Shown: piece by piece, positions 9,007-16,439 of the stretch
How the letters are laid out: every line of letters starts with the position of its first letter
How positions within the stretch are numbered: the first letter of the stretch is position 1
NCBI RefSeq assembly: GCF_019056515.1
Contig: NZ_CP064873.1
Span: 248,001 to 312,000, forward strand
DNA: 64,000 nucleotides
Direction of reading: 5' to 3'
DNA from: Microbacterium paraoxydans
Lineage (GTDB): Bacteria; Actinomycetota; Actinomycetes; Actinomycetales; Microbacteriaceae
Made by a program: the position numbers and the translations under genes
The notes under the pieces: model-generated
The model's input: only the letters and a program-made list of their open reading frames with translations
What the model was told of the DNA's origin: nothing
Database searches by the model: none

Positions 9007-9185
9007 CGACCCGGCCCCGTGCGGTCGACCCGGCCCCTTGCGCCCGTCCGCAACGGGCCGGGATGCAGGCAAGGGGGTGGGTCAACGAGCGGCGTGCCTC
9101 CTGCAGCCGACCCGGCCCCGTGCGGTTGACCCGGCCCCTTGCGCCCGTCCGTAACGGGCCGGGATGCACGGCAGGGGGTGGGTCG
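9007..9185. repeat. Tandem structured direct repeat, two copies of ~79 bp, period 101
   Basis: Copies start at 9007 and 9108 and differ at only a few bases. Each reads CGACCCGGCCCCGTGCGGT, then GACCCGGCCCCTTGCGCCCG, then AACGGGCCGGGATGCA and ends in a G-run. Within each copy GCCCGT pairs with ACGGGC and, outside it, CCCCTTGC with GCAAGGGG, giving a nested hairpin. The pair fills most of the gap after the VOC gene. Confidence 0.75.
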
Positions 9186-9267
9186 GCGCCCGTGGGCGAC
9201 ATGACATGTCAAGGGCCTCTTCGTCGTCGGTCGCCTGACGTAGAAAGGAGGAGAAGAAAGGCAGGGC

Positions 9268-9495
9268 ATGGCCGCAGGAGACATCGAGACGTTCTCGCGC
9301 AACGGCATCTGGTTCAACCGGATCCAGGGCGAGTCGCACACGCTGGGCAGCAGCTTCGAGTCGATGGAGGAGGCGGTGAAGGTCGGCCGTGGCGCGGCGA
9401 CAGCGCGTCAGGTGCAGCATTTCGTGCGCACGGAAGAGGGGCCGTCCGACGACGTGGCTCCGAACGAGGCGCACCCGCGCGACCTCATGTGGTGA
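9268..9495 (+). CDS. Small DUF2188-like protein
   Basis: The product is 75 aa. The pattern of an aromatic N-terminal strand (GIWFNRIQGES), a helix with alternating charges (SFESMEEAVKVGRGAA) and a final strand (VQHFVRTEEG) resembles the small alpha/beta DUF2188 fold, whose role is unknown. AAAGGAGG and AAAGG lie close upstream. The gene ends eight bases before the start of the BKACE-like gene, so the two are probably cotranscribed. Confidence 0.65.
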   Translation: MAAGDIETFSRNGIWFNRIQGESHTLGSSFESMEEAVKVGRGAATARQVQHFVRTEEGPSDDVAPNEAHPRDLMW

Positions 9496-9502
9496 GTCGC
9501 GG

Positions 9503-10225
9503 ATGATCCTGCAGGTCTGCGTGAACGGTGCCAGGGATGTCGCGGAGCATCCGTGGCTGAGCGCCGACGAGACAGTGGTAGCCCAGGACGCCGCGGCGGC
9601 CGTGGATGCTGGTGCCGCAGAGATCCATGTGCATGCGAAGGACGCCGCCGGCCGCGACTCCCTGGCGCCCGAGGATGTGCGGCGGTGGCTCGGAGCCGTC
9701 CGTGCTGCGGCGCCGGGCATACCCGTGGGCGTGACGACCGGAGCCTGGGCCGAGCCCGACGTGTCGCGACGGCTCGCGGCCATCGAAGGCTGGACGGAAC
9801 TTCCCGACTACGCCTCCGTGAACTGGCACGAGGCCGGAGCCGACGAGGTGGCCGCGGCGCTGCGTCGACGGGGGATCGGCGTGGAAGCGGGCATCTGGGA
9901 CGCAGCGGGGCTCGAGGCGTGGCGGGTCTCCCCGGTCCGCGGTGCGTGCCTGCGCGTGCTCGTGGAGCTTCCCGCGGAGGCCGCCGACGTCGTCCGTCCG
10001 CACGCCGAAGGGCTGATCGCCCAAGTGGCGCGCGAGGAGCCCGACCTGCCGATCCTGCTGCACGGCGAGGAGCTGTCGGCTTGGCCCGCCCTCGACCTCG
10101 CGGGGGAGCTCGGCCTCGATACGCGGATCGGCCTGGAGGACACGCTCCTCCTCCCGGACGGCACCGACGCCCCGAGCAACGCCGCCCTCGTCCGCGCCGC
10201 CCGCGCGCGCCTCCCCCGCGCTTAG
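9503..10225 (+). CDS. 3-keto-5-aminohexanoate cleavage enzyme family protein (BKACE)
   Basis: The product is 240 aa. The N-terminal strand MILQVCVNGAR, the metal site EIHVHAKD (His42/His44) and the C-terminal RIGLEDTLLLPDG are the marks of the BKACE family (beta-keto acid cleavage with acetyl-CoA, TIM barrel, Zn or Ni). At 240 aa it is shorter than the usual 270-300 and belongs to the small actinobacterial branch, whose substrate is unknown. No lysine-fermentation genes are nearby. The ribosome site is weak, and translation may be coupled to the DUF2188-like gene just upstream. Confidence 0.85.
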   Translation: MILQVCVNGARDVAEHPWLSADETVVAQDAAAAVDAGAAEIHVHAKDAAGRDSLAPEDVRRWLGAVRAAAPGIPVGVTTGAWAEPDVSRRLAAIEGWTELPDYASVNWHEAGADEVAAALRRRGIGVEAGIWDAAGLEAWRVSPVRGACLRVLVELPAEAADVVRPHAEGLIAQVAREEPDLPILLHGEELSAWPALDLAGELGLDTRIGLEDTLLLPDGTDAPSNAALVRAARARLPRA

Positions 10226-10261
10226 TCCGGCCGCCCTCGCGCGGCGCCGGTGTGTCGCACC

Positions 10262-10552
10262 GGTGCGGGCGCAGAAACGTCCCTCTCTCCGCGAGTTCCG
10301 GTCCCCCTCCGCACTCCACATCTCAGCCCCGCTCGTGCGAGTGCAGAACCGGGCCTCACCGCGCGAACTCCCGCTCGTTTTCGCACTCCCCATCACGGTT
10401 CGTATACGCGCCGCCGCGGGGTGCGAAAGCGCCCTTCGCGAGGTGCGCATCGGTCCGTTCTTGCACTCCGCACTGCGGGGGACTCCCGCCCCTTGAGTGC
10501 GGGTGCAGAACCGCACCTCCCGTCGCCAGTTCCGGGGCGTTCTCGCACTCTG
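10262..10552. repeat. Array of imperfect palindromes (GTGCGAGTGCGAAAACGT family), left block
   Basis: The gap of nearly 400 bases after the BKACE gene is filled by about four copies of a ~55-base imperfect palindrome. The left arms read GTGCGGGTGCAGAAACGTCC and variants, and the right arms read ACGTTTTCGCACTC and variants. Copies begin near 10262, 10338, 10419 and 10497, and the spacing is irregular. No gene was found here except short frames created by the repeat. Confidence 0.7.
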
Positions 10553-10609
10553 TTCGGAAGGCGGCGGTCCGAACCGTGTCAGGGCCTTCCCGAGGAGCAC
10601 GACCGTCCC

Positions 10610-10615
10610 TACGCT
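10610..10615 (+). promoter_or_regulatory. -10 box TACGCT of a leaderless small gene
   Basis: TACGCT ends six bases before the ATG at 10622. A GGAG also lies in the six bases between, so leaderless or led initiation are both possible. Confidence 0.4.
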
Positions 10616-10621
10616 GGAGCG

Positions 10622-10786
10622 ATGTTCGCCGGTGCCTCCGTCTTCTTCCTTCTCGTCTACGTGGTCGTCCCGCTCCTCGCGCTGCTGCTCCTGTGGCTGA
10701 TCATCTACTCGGCGGTCCGGGCGGCGCTGACGGCGCATCGCCGCGCCCTCGCCGCGGAGCGCACCACCGCGCCGGATACCCCCTGA
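10622..10786 (+). CDS. Small single-pass membrane protein
   Basis: The product is 54 aa. One long hydrophobic helix (SVFFLLVYVVVPLLALLLLW) is followed by LIIYSAVRAALTAHRRALAAER, an amphipathic basic helix that is probably cytoplasmic. The -10 box TACGCT sits directly upstream. It lies alone between the two palindrome arrays, and its function is unknown. Confidence 0.65.
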   Translation: MFAGASVFFLLVYVVVPLLALLLLWLIIYSAVRAALTAHRRALAAERTTAPDTP

Positions 10787-10830
10787 TCCTTCGCGTCCAG
10801 CGACCTCGCACGCCTCGCCCCTGACGCCGA

Positions 10831-11140
10831 GCGCAGGTGCAGAACCGCTCCTCCCGCCACCCGGCTCCGGCACGTTTCTGCCCTTACCTGCACGGGTGCC
10901 CGTCCGGGACGCCGGTGCGGGTGCAGAAACGTCCCGGGCCCCGCGAGTACCGGAAGGCTTTCGCACTTGCCAACGACGTGCGCGCCACTCTGCCCCGGTG
11001 CGAGTGCGAAAACGTCCCTGGCCTCGCCCGCTCCGGAACGTTTTCGCACTCGCCAACGGCTTACGCGCCACGCTGCCCCGGTGCGGATGCAGTAATGCCC
11101 CTCAGCTCGCCCGCCCCGGAACGTTTTCGCACTCCGCACC
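10831..11140. repeat. Array of imperfect palindromes (GTGCGAGTGCGAAAACGT family), right block
   Basis: About four more copies of the palindrome begin near 10831, 10916, 11000 and 11079. The copy at 11000-11053 is the clearest: GCGAGTGCGAAAACGT (11000-11015) and ACGTTTTCGCACTCGC (11038-11053) are perfect 16-bp inverted arms around a 22-base loop. The block fills the 382-base gap between the small membrane gene and the convergent VOC gene; no other gene was found here. Confidence 0.75.
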
Positions 11141-11168
11141 CGCAGGGTCCTGCACGAACGCTCCGGAC

Positions 11169-11546
11169 TCACCCGGCACTCCACCCGCCCCAGTCGGGAC
11201 GGTCCACGATGCAGAAGCGGTTCCCCTCGGGGTCTTCCATGATGATGTAGTCGGCGTCGTCGGGCCGACCGTCCCAGTGGACCTCCCGTGCTCCGAGCCC
11301 GGCGAGGCGCTCCACCTCGGCAGCCTGGTCCTCCGCGTAGATGTCGAGGTGGATGCGCGGCGGCAGCACACGCTCCGAGTGGTGCGCGTCGAGCGCGATG
11401 CACGGTGCGTCGGCGTCGCGGGGTTTGAGTACGGCCCAGTCGTCCTCCGCGGGGTCTCGTTCGACGTAGTCGAGGGCTGCCTTCCAGAATGCGGTCTGGG
11501 CCGGGAGGTCGTCCACGCGGATCACGATCGACACGATCTTCAACAT
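11169..11546 (-). CDS. VOC-family (glyoxalase/bleomycin-resistance fold) protein
   Basis: The product is 125 aa. The N-terminal strand MLKIVSIVIRVDDLPAQTAFW and the C-terminal DADYIIMEDPEGNRFCIVDR place it in the VOC superfamily (Glyoxalase_6-like). HLDIYAEDQAAEVERLAGLG is the typical middle strand-helix, where a His often binds metal. The reaction is unknown; relatives bind drugs or act as dioxygenases. The ATG at 11546 matches the family start, although the frame is open for another 100 codons upstream. Confidence 0.85.
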   Translation of the reverse strand: MLKIVSIVIRVDDLPAQTAFWKAALDYVERDPAEDDWAVLKPRDADAPCIALDAHHSERVLPPRIHLDIYAEDQAAEVERLAGLGAREVHWDGRPDDADYIIMEDPEGNRFCIVDRPDWGGWSAG

Positions 11547-11791
11547 GCCGCCGAGGGTACGGCGAGGGTAGGCCTCCGCGGAGGGGCTTGCGCCGCCGCG
11601 CGGGATCAGCTTCCGCAACGGGGCGGTGGGGCGATCACCGGCTCCGAGGCGCGCCGTGCTGGTCGGTGGAGGTGACGGCGACACGAGCGCCCTGGGCGAC
11701 CGTGTCGGCGAGCGTCCCGACCGCAGCCCACTCCGCAGGTGTCGTGTCGGAGTGGTGTGACCGGCATCCCGCCGGAACCGACCCCGTCCGA

Positions 11792-11797
11792 TATCGT
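11792..11797 (+). promoter_or_regulatory. -10 box TATCGT of a leaderless gene
   Basis: TATCGT ends six bases before the ATG at 11804, and no Shine-Dalgarno sequence is present in between. Confidence 0.4.
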
Positions 11798-11803
11798 GCG
11801 GCC

Positions 11804-12136
11804 ATGGAGACCACATCCGAGCTGACGCACGAGACCGATGACGACGCACGGTCGGGGACCGCGCCAGAGGCGGAGGAGGCCGAGCGCGCGGAGCGGCGAC
11901 GGCTGGCCGCGAACCGCCTCGGATGGATCGTCGCGTGGGGCGTGTCCGTCGTCGCCCTGATCGTCGGCATCAGTCTCACGGGGGTCGGGACGGTTGAGCA
12001 CATCGTCGAGTACAGCGACAGCTACGACGTCTTCACGCGAGAGGTCTGGCCCGCGGGCCTCGTGCTCCTCGGCGTGGGCGCGCTCGGCGTCATCGCCACC
12101 GCCCTCGCCACCGCGGTCCTCCCGCAGAAGCGCTGA
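11804..12136 (+). CDS. Two-pass membrane protein of unknown function
   Basis: The product is 110 aa. An acidic, highly charged N-terminus (about 42 residues, THETDDDARSGTAPEAEEAE) precedes two transmembrane helices (GWIVAWGVSVVALIVGISL and GLVLLGVGALGVIATALATA) joined by a short outer loop VGTVEHIVEYSDSYDVF. No family is recognised. It is leaderless by promoter position and converges on the SDR gene, sharing the terminator at 12149-12179. Confidence 0.72.
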   Translation: METTSELTHETDDDARSGTAPEAEEAERAERRRLAANRLGWIVAWGVSVVALIVGISLTGVGTVEHIVEYSDSYDVFTREVWPAGLVLLGVGALGVIATALATAVLPQKR

Positions 12137-12148
12137 CCCAGACGGAGA

Positions 12149-12179
12149 ACGCCCCCGCCGTTCGGGTCGGCGGGGGCGT
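12149..12179. terminator. Strong bidirectional terminator hairpin
   Basis: ACGCCCCCGCCG (12149-12160) and CGGCGGGGGCGT (12168-12179) are a perfect 12-bp stem with a 7-base loop TTCGGGT. It lies between the stops of the convergent genes at 12136 and 12198. Confidence 0.88.
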
Positions 12180-12197
12180 CGGTTCCACCGAGTCGCG

Positions 12198-13199
12198 TTA
12201 CTGCACGGACCAGCCGCCGTCGGAGGCGAGGATGGCGCCGTTGATGTTCACGGCGTCGTCCGAGAGCAGGAAGGTGATCGATGCGGCCAGGTGCTCAGCG
12301 GTCGCGACGGTCGGGATGGCCTGCTGGAACGGGGCGAGGCGGCCGGAGCCGTACTCGGACATGTGCGGGGGCATCGGGATGCCGGTGGCGACGCCGCCCG
12401 GGGCGACGGAGTTCACGCGGATGCCCGTCGGCCCGTACATGAACGCGGCCGACTTGGTGACGCCGATGATGCCGTGCTTGCTGGCCGTGTAGGCGTTGCC
12501 CGAGGCGTTGCCGCGCAGGCCCGCCTCGCTCGACACGTTGAGGATCGCGCCGCGGCCGGCCTTCTCCATGACGGGGATGACCGCGCGCATGAGCTTGAAC
12601 GGCGCGGTGAGGTTGATCGCGATGACGCGGTCCCACACGGCATCCGGGGTCTCGCCGGCGGGGGAGAAGTCGTCGTTGATGCCGGCGACGTTCGCAAGCC
12701 CGTCGATGCGGTCGCCCGCGGCGGCGACGACGGCGTCGATCGCGTCCTGCGTGGTGAGGTCGCCCGCGACAGTGACGATGTCGGCGTCCGGGAATTCGGC
12801 CTTGAAGGCGTCGAGCTTCTCGGCGGCGATGTCGCTGGCGATCACCCGACCGCCTTCCCGGGCGATGCGCGAGGCGGTGGCCTTGCCGATGCCGGAGGCG
12901 GCACCCGTGACGATGACGGTCTTGCCGGCGAAGCGCCCCGCCGTGACCTTCTCGGTCCAGCCCTCGGAGGCGTCGTCCTCGGGGATCTCGCCGTTGTTCG
13001 CGGCGCGCACGAGGTCGTCGACGACCGACTGCGGGAGCTGGCCCTGGCTCATGGCGACGAGTTGCTGCAGGGGGAGTCCGAGCAAGGGGGTGAGGAGGTC
13101 GGGGTCGGCGCCCGTCTGCTCGAAGAGGCCCCGGATGAGTGGGCCGCCGGTGGGGTCGTTCATCCAGTCGCCGATGGTGGAGTGTGCGGTGAGGGCCAT
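12198..13199 (-). CDS. SDR-family oxidoreductase with an N-terminal extra domain
   Basis: The product is 333 aa from ATG 13199, which has AAGGAG close upstream. The SDR core starts near residue 93: TGAASGIG (residues 98-105) binds the NAD(P) cofactor, NVAG marks strand 4, NVSSEAGLRG holds the catalytic Ser and YTASKHG is the YxxxK pair. The product class is NAD(P)-dependent dehydrogenase; the substrate is unknown. Before the core is an ~85-residue helical domain (TIGDWMNDPTGGPLIRGLF, GLPLQQLVAMSQGQLPQ) that resembles the C-terminal tail domain of some actinobacterial beta-glucosidases. The gene is divergent from the TetR at 13286. Confidence 0.9.
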   Translation of the reverse strand: MALTAHSTIGDWMNDPTGGPLIRGLFEQTGADPDLLTPLLGLPLQQLVAMSQGQLPQSVVDDLVRAANNGEIPEDDASEGWTEKVTAGRFAGKTVIVTGAASGIGKATASRIAREGGRVIASDIAAEKLDAFKAEFPDADIVTVAGDLTTQDAIDAVVAAAGDRIDGLANVAGINDDFSPAGETPDAVWDRVIAINLTAPFKLMRAVIPVMEKAGRGAILNVSSEAGLRGNASGNAYTASKHGIIGVTKSAAFMYGPTGIRVNSVAPGGVATGIPMPPHMSEYGSGRLAPFQQAIPTVATAEHLAASITFLLSDDAVNINGAILASDGGWSVQ

Positions 13200-13273
13200 G
13201 CTCTTTCTCCTTGCTCGGGTGCCGTCGTAGTTTCGCAACGGTGCGTCTACTTATGTTCCAGTGTACGCCTCTG

Positions 13274-13279
13274 TACGCT
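13274..13279 (+). promoter_or_regulatory. -10 box TACGCT of a leaderless tetR transcript, within a GTACGC direct repeat
   Basis: TACGCT ends six bases before GTG 13286. GTACGC occurs twice, at 13263 and 13273, ten bases apart (about one helical turn), and may be part of a regulator site for the SDR/TetR pair. Confidence 0.42.
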
Positions 13280-13285
13280 CGAAAG

Positions 13286-13858
13286 GTGCCCCGTCCTCGC
13301 AGTGAAAAGGCCCGCCAATCCGTGCTGGAGGCGATGCGCCGCGCGCTCGCCGCAGACGGGTACGAAGCCGTGACGATCGAGGGTCTCGCGGCTGAGGCGG
13401 AGGTGTCGAAGCAGACGATCTACCGGTGGTGGCCGTCGAAGGCCGCGATCCTCGGCGAGGCGTTGCGTGAGGGGACTGTCCCTGGGGCGGACGCGGTGGT
13501 GCCGATGACGGACGACCTCGGCGCGGACCTGCGTGCGTGGTTCACGGCGGTGTCCGCGGGGCTGGCTCGACCCGAGGGCGTCTCGCTGGCGCGGGCGCTC
13601 ATCGAGGTGACGGCGGCTGATCCGGAGCTGGGGCTCGTCTTGAACGAGCGGCTGGCGGCGCCGATCCGGGAGTGGGTGGCGGAGCGGATCTCCCGCGGAC
13701 GCACGGACGGAGACGTACGGGCCGACGTGGATGCCGCCGCAGTCGCCGACGAGTTCATCGCGATCGCCTCGTACTCCGCCCTGATCGGGCAGCCGTTGAG
13801 TGCGGAGCGGGTGGAGGAGACGGTGGTGCGGTTGCTGCGGGGGATCGCGGCGGGCTGA
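13286..13858 (+). CDS. TetR/AcrR-family transcriptional regulator
   Basis: The product is 190 aa. The helix-turn-helix (residues ~10-58) ends VSKQTIYRWWPSKAAILGEAL, followed by an all-helical ligand domain. GTG 13286 (VPRPRSEKARQ) is taken as the start because it matches the family N-terminus and sits six bases after a -10 box. The frame is open further upstream but would overlap the SDR promoter. It is a probable repressor of the divergent SDR gene and a paralogue of the TetR at 3491-4063. Confidence 0.9.
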   Translation: MPRPRSEKARQSVLEAMRRALAADGYEAVTIEGLAAEAEVSKQTIYRWWPSKAAILGEALREGTVPGADAVVPMTDDLGADLRAWFTAVSAGLARPEGVSLARALIEVTAADPELGLVLNERLAAPIREWVAERISRGRTDGDVRADVDAAAVADEFIAIASYSALIGQPLSAERVEETVVRLLRGIAAG

Positions 13859-14063
13859 GTCTCTCGCTGGATTGCTGTGCGGCGCGACGGTTGCGGTTCT
13901 CCACGCTGCACTCGTCGGGTACCTCGAGGCGAGAATATCGGTTGTGACCTCATATGTATGCTTCCATGTGTCGCATGACACAGCGAACCCGATCCCGCGG
14001 CATCGTGTCGGGGCCGGCGGGCGTGTGGTGGCCGTGGGTGAGGAACTGCTAGAGGTGGACATC

Positions 14064-14330
14064 ATGCTTTTTGTCGCGGTGGGCGTGGCTCTTCTCCTCT
14101 GGGGGGCGTTGGTGGGGCGGGTCGGCAGCAGGCTCGGCACTCTTCTCGCCATCGTTCCCGTTCTGGTGTGGTTCGGGGTCCTTGCGTGGTTCGGCTCGTC
14201 GGGCAACCTCGACAGCCCGGCTGGAGATGCGCTTGCCGTGTACCTCGTGATCGGGCTCCTTGCCTTTATGACCGGCGTCAACCTCGCCGATCGCTCCGTG
14301 TCCGTGCGCAATTCACGATGGAAGCCATGA
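14064..14330 (+). CDS. Small three-helix membrane protein
   Basis: The product is 88 aa. Three hydrophobic segments are visible (FVAVGVALLLWGALV, LGTLLAIVPVLVWFGVLAW, ALAVYLVIGLLAFMTGV). AGAGGTGG lies a few bases before the ATG. Upstream, 13859-14063 holds no gene that can be supported. The family is not recognised. It begins a run of small membrane genes that ends with the secreted protein at 15325-16323. Confidence 0.6.
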   Translation: MLFVAVGVALLLWGALVGRVGSRLGTLLAIVPVLVWFGVLAWFGSSGNLDSPAGDALAVYLVIGLLAFMTGVNLADRSVSVRNSRWKP

Positions 14331-14478
14331 CCCGCTCGGCGTGTGATGCCGGCGACGAGTGTGGCGGTGACGTCGTCTTGACGGAGCCGCCGGCCGCGGT
14401 CTGACCTGCGCGGGCTGAGAGGTCGCCCTCCGCCACCTGCGAGCAGACCAGCCCGCGAGACTGGGTGCAAACGCGGTG

Positions 14479-14595
14479 TCAGGTGCGAGGGGATGAGCTG
14501 TTCCAGGTTGTGGCCCCGAGCCAGACCGCCGCGTACCCAAGGGCGGCTGATCCGAGCTGGATTTGGAACGGCCCCATCTGGGGCATGAAGCTCAT
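14479..14595 (-). CDS. Possible short hydrophobic peptide or gene remnant
   Basis: A 38-codon frame starts MSFMPQMGPFQIQLG and continues SAALGYAAVWLGATTW before a Ser-rich end. AGGA lies close to the ATG. The same frame stays open upstream (to about 14740) with no start codon, so this could equally be the tail of a decayed gene. It lies in a 401-base stretch (14331-14731) that otherwise shows no gene. Confidence 0.25.
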   Translation of the reverse strand: MSFMPQMGPFQIQLGSAALGYAAVWLGATTWNSSSPRT

Positions 14596-14731
14596 GTTCC
14601 TGAAAACTCGCGGGTCCGGGACTACACGGCTGCGCTCGGGATGCGTGGAATCAACGAGCGGTGTGCGGGTATGGGCGACCCGCCACCCTGATGGGTAGCG
14701 GGGCCGATCGAGCAGAGCTGTAGACCCTTGG

Positions 14732-14941
14732 TCACTCCTTTCGGAGGAGGATGCTTCCGAAGCCGACGAGCATGAGGCATGCGCCGAGCAGGCCAGTCAG
14801 AGCAGCAGGTGCGAGGTTGCCAGTCGTGTGCTCCGCGTCTGAAATGTAGCCCTCAGCAATCGCCATGACGATGGCGAGGACGATGACGCCAGCGCCGACG
14901 AATCCTATGCTGACCATCGCTCGTCTCGTTGGTTGCTTCAC
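14732..14941 (-). CDS. Small two-pass membrane protein
   Basis: The product is 69 aa from GTG 14941, which has TAGGAG five bases upstream; an ATG at 14962 is possible but lacks a good ribosome site. Two helices (GFVGAGVIVLAIVMAIAEGY and LAPAALTGLLGACLMLVGF) are joined by a charged loop ISDAEHTTGN. The function is unknown. It lies downstream of the secreted-protein operon on the same strand, separated by 142 bases without a gene. Confidence 0.65.
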   Translation of the reverse strand: MKQPTRRAMVSIGFVGAGVIVLAIVMAIAEGYISDAEHTTGNLAPAALTGLLGACLMLVGFGSILLRKE

Positions 14942-15083
14942 AATCGCTCCTACGGGTTGCATCCTGCCGTTAAGACGTCGCTGTACCTTACGTCAGGCCG
15001 CCAAGCGTCGAGGTTCCATGACCGGCGCGGGCGAGCGGCTGTCCGGCATCGTCGCGCTCTCTGACAGGAGCCCCGGCCGTGGC

Positions 15084-15314
15084 TCACGGTGTGGGCCCGG
15101 GCGGAGAGGTATGACGGCGCGCGTTGCGATATCGCTTCATCATCGCGCCGAACCACACAGCGGCGCCCGCCGCCGCAGTCGCTTCGAGCGCCGGAGCGAG
15201 CTGGGGCACGGAGTTCGCTCCCACGAGCACCGCAAGGAACCAGCCCCATACGCACAGGGTCGCGATGAGATGGCTTCGAGGGCGTGTGATCGTTGAGAAC
15301 CACGTGGGCTTCAT
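15084..15314 (-). CDS. Small membrane protein cotranscribed with the secreted protein
   Basis: The product is 76 aa from ATG 15314, with GAGGA seven bases upstream. Two hydrophobic helices (HLIATLCVWGWFLAVLVGA and LEATAAAGAAVWFGAMM) and a basic tail KRYRNARRH are visible. It starts ten bases after the stop of the secreted protein at 15325, so both should share a message. The pairing of one secreted and one small membrane protein could be an effector with its protector, but nothing in the sequence proves that. Confidence 0.7.
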   Translation of the reverse strand: MKPTWFSTITRPRSHLIATLCVWGWFLAVLVGANSVPQLAPALEATAAAGAAVWFGAMMKRYRNARRHTSPPGPTP

Positions 15315-15324
15315 CGTCTGTTCC

Positions 15325-16323
15325 TCACCGGCAAGGTCCGCCGCGGTAGGTATCGACCCACCAGACAAGACCGGGGACGACATAGGGCTGGGTCGCCGTC
15401 ACCTGCACACACTTCTTCGGTCGGGACTTCTCAGCGATGCCGGCGTTCCACACCAGTGATCCCGCGGCGAGGAGGCAGACGGGTGCCATGGTCCCGCATG
15501 CGAGTCCTCCGAGGGTGCCAAGGCCTTTGTCATAGATGATGGCCGTCTCCGCTCGGTTGAATCGCATGCGGTACTGGAAGAAGTTGGGGCGGTCGAACGT
15601 CGGGTCCGCGACGATCGGGTACGCGTAGTCGCCGCCGCGGTGCTCGACGACCTGGATCAGAGCCGATCCGGATGACTCGTATCGTGTCGGCACGTTGACG
15701 CCGGCGGCATCCCGCGCCCATGGCACCGCGACGTCGGCGACGATCTTCTCGACAAGGGACGTCACGCCGGTGTCTGGGTCGGTGACCTCTTCGGCCGTAA
15801 AGGCGATCGCACTCCCGTCCTGCTGGATCTCGACCGACACCCCTCCGCCGAAGTCGTACTCGAAGCGCTCGGTCTGCGAGGCATCCCTAATGATCGCGCT
15901 CGCGCGAATCTCCTCCTCGCCGGCGATGACGTTGATCGATGGCGTGTTCGCGTCGCCGAGATAGGTCACTGACCCGTCCTCTCCGACGGTCGCGTCATCA
16001 AGGTGGCCAGCGCCGGGAAGCGACACGGACATCGTTTCCTCACCGTCGGGCAAGAGGACGGAGATCCCGTCGTCCGGTGCCGCGGCAATCGTGGCCTTTC
16101 CGCCGCCGTCGAGGGTGGCCACGATCTGCTCGGAACTCTCGGTCGTTTGGGCAGCGGTGATGGGCACGGGCGCGACCTCCGTGACCAGCGCGACGATCTC
16201 CTCGGTCGCGAGGTCGGTTCCGTCCGCACCGGTATCCGCGGAGGCGGCCGGGACGGTTGCGAGGGATGATGAGCCGACGATCGCAGCGGTGAGCAGGCTG
16301 GCGAGTCTGAGGTGTTTGCGCAC
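15325..16323 (-). CDS. Secreted actinobacterial protein of unknown function
   Basis: The product is 332 aa from GTG 16323, with GGAG close upstream. A clear signal peptide (VRKHLRLASLLTAAIVGSSS, cleavage after ASA near residue 30) precedes an acidic beta-rich region (residues ~50-230), a YPIVADPTF motif and RFNRAET. The C-terminal ~75 residues hold a hydrophobic helix (GTMAPVCLLAAGSLVWNAG) and a Cys-containing end, KKCVQVTATQPYVVPG to GGPCR. This plan, beta region plus ADPT/ADPW motif plus Cys-rich C-terminus, is known from other actinobacterial secreted proteins without assigned function. Two Cys pairs may form disulphides. Confidence 0.75.
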   Translation of the reverse strand: MRKHLRLASLLTAAIVGSSSLATVPAASADTGADGTDLATEEIVALVTEVAPVPITAAQTTESSEQIVATLDGGGKATIAAAPDDGISVLLPDGEETMSVSLPGAGHLDDATVGEDGSVTYLGDANTPSINVIAGEEEIRASAIIRDASQTERFEYDFGGGVSVEIQQDGSAIAFTAEEVTDPDTGVTSLVEKIVADVAVPWARDAAGVNVPTRYESSGSALIQVVEHRGGDYAYPIVADPTFDRPNFFQYRMRFNRAETAIIYDKGLGTLGGLACGTMAPVCLLAAGSLVWNAGIAEKSRPKKCVQVTATQPYVVPGLVWWVDTYRGGPCR

Positions 16324-16339
16324 GTTCTCTCCGATCAGA

Positions 16340-16387
16340 TCAATTGCGCGCCTGTGACCAATTGAAGACCTCATACGACGACGTATG
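16340..16387. promoter_or_regulatory. Two palindromes upstream of the secreted-protein operon
   Basis: TCAATTG (16340-16346) and CAATTGA (16359-16365) form one dyad. CATACG (16372-16377) and CGTATG (16382-16387) form another, with a 4-base spacer. AT-rich bases just beyond (TATATT on the minus strand) could be the -10 box. The arrangement suggests a controlled promoter for 16323-15084. Confidence 0.45.
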
Positions 16388-16427
16388 CAATATATTCGAG
16401 GGACCTGCCCAGGAGCATGCGGAGCGC

Positions 16428-16433
16428 TAGGAT
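16428..16433 (+). promoter_or_regulatory. -10 box TAGGAT of a leaderless small gene
   Basis: TAGGAT ends six bases before the ATG at 16440, and there is no Shine-Dalgarno sequence. Confidence 0.42.
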
Positions 16434-16439
16434 CCAGGC

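Noticed and set aside
10262..11140. CRISPR array
   Set aside because: The units are diverged palindromes with irregular spacing and no constant spacer length, and no cas genes are present.
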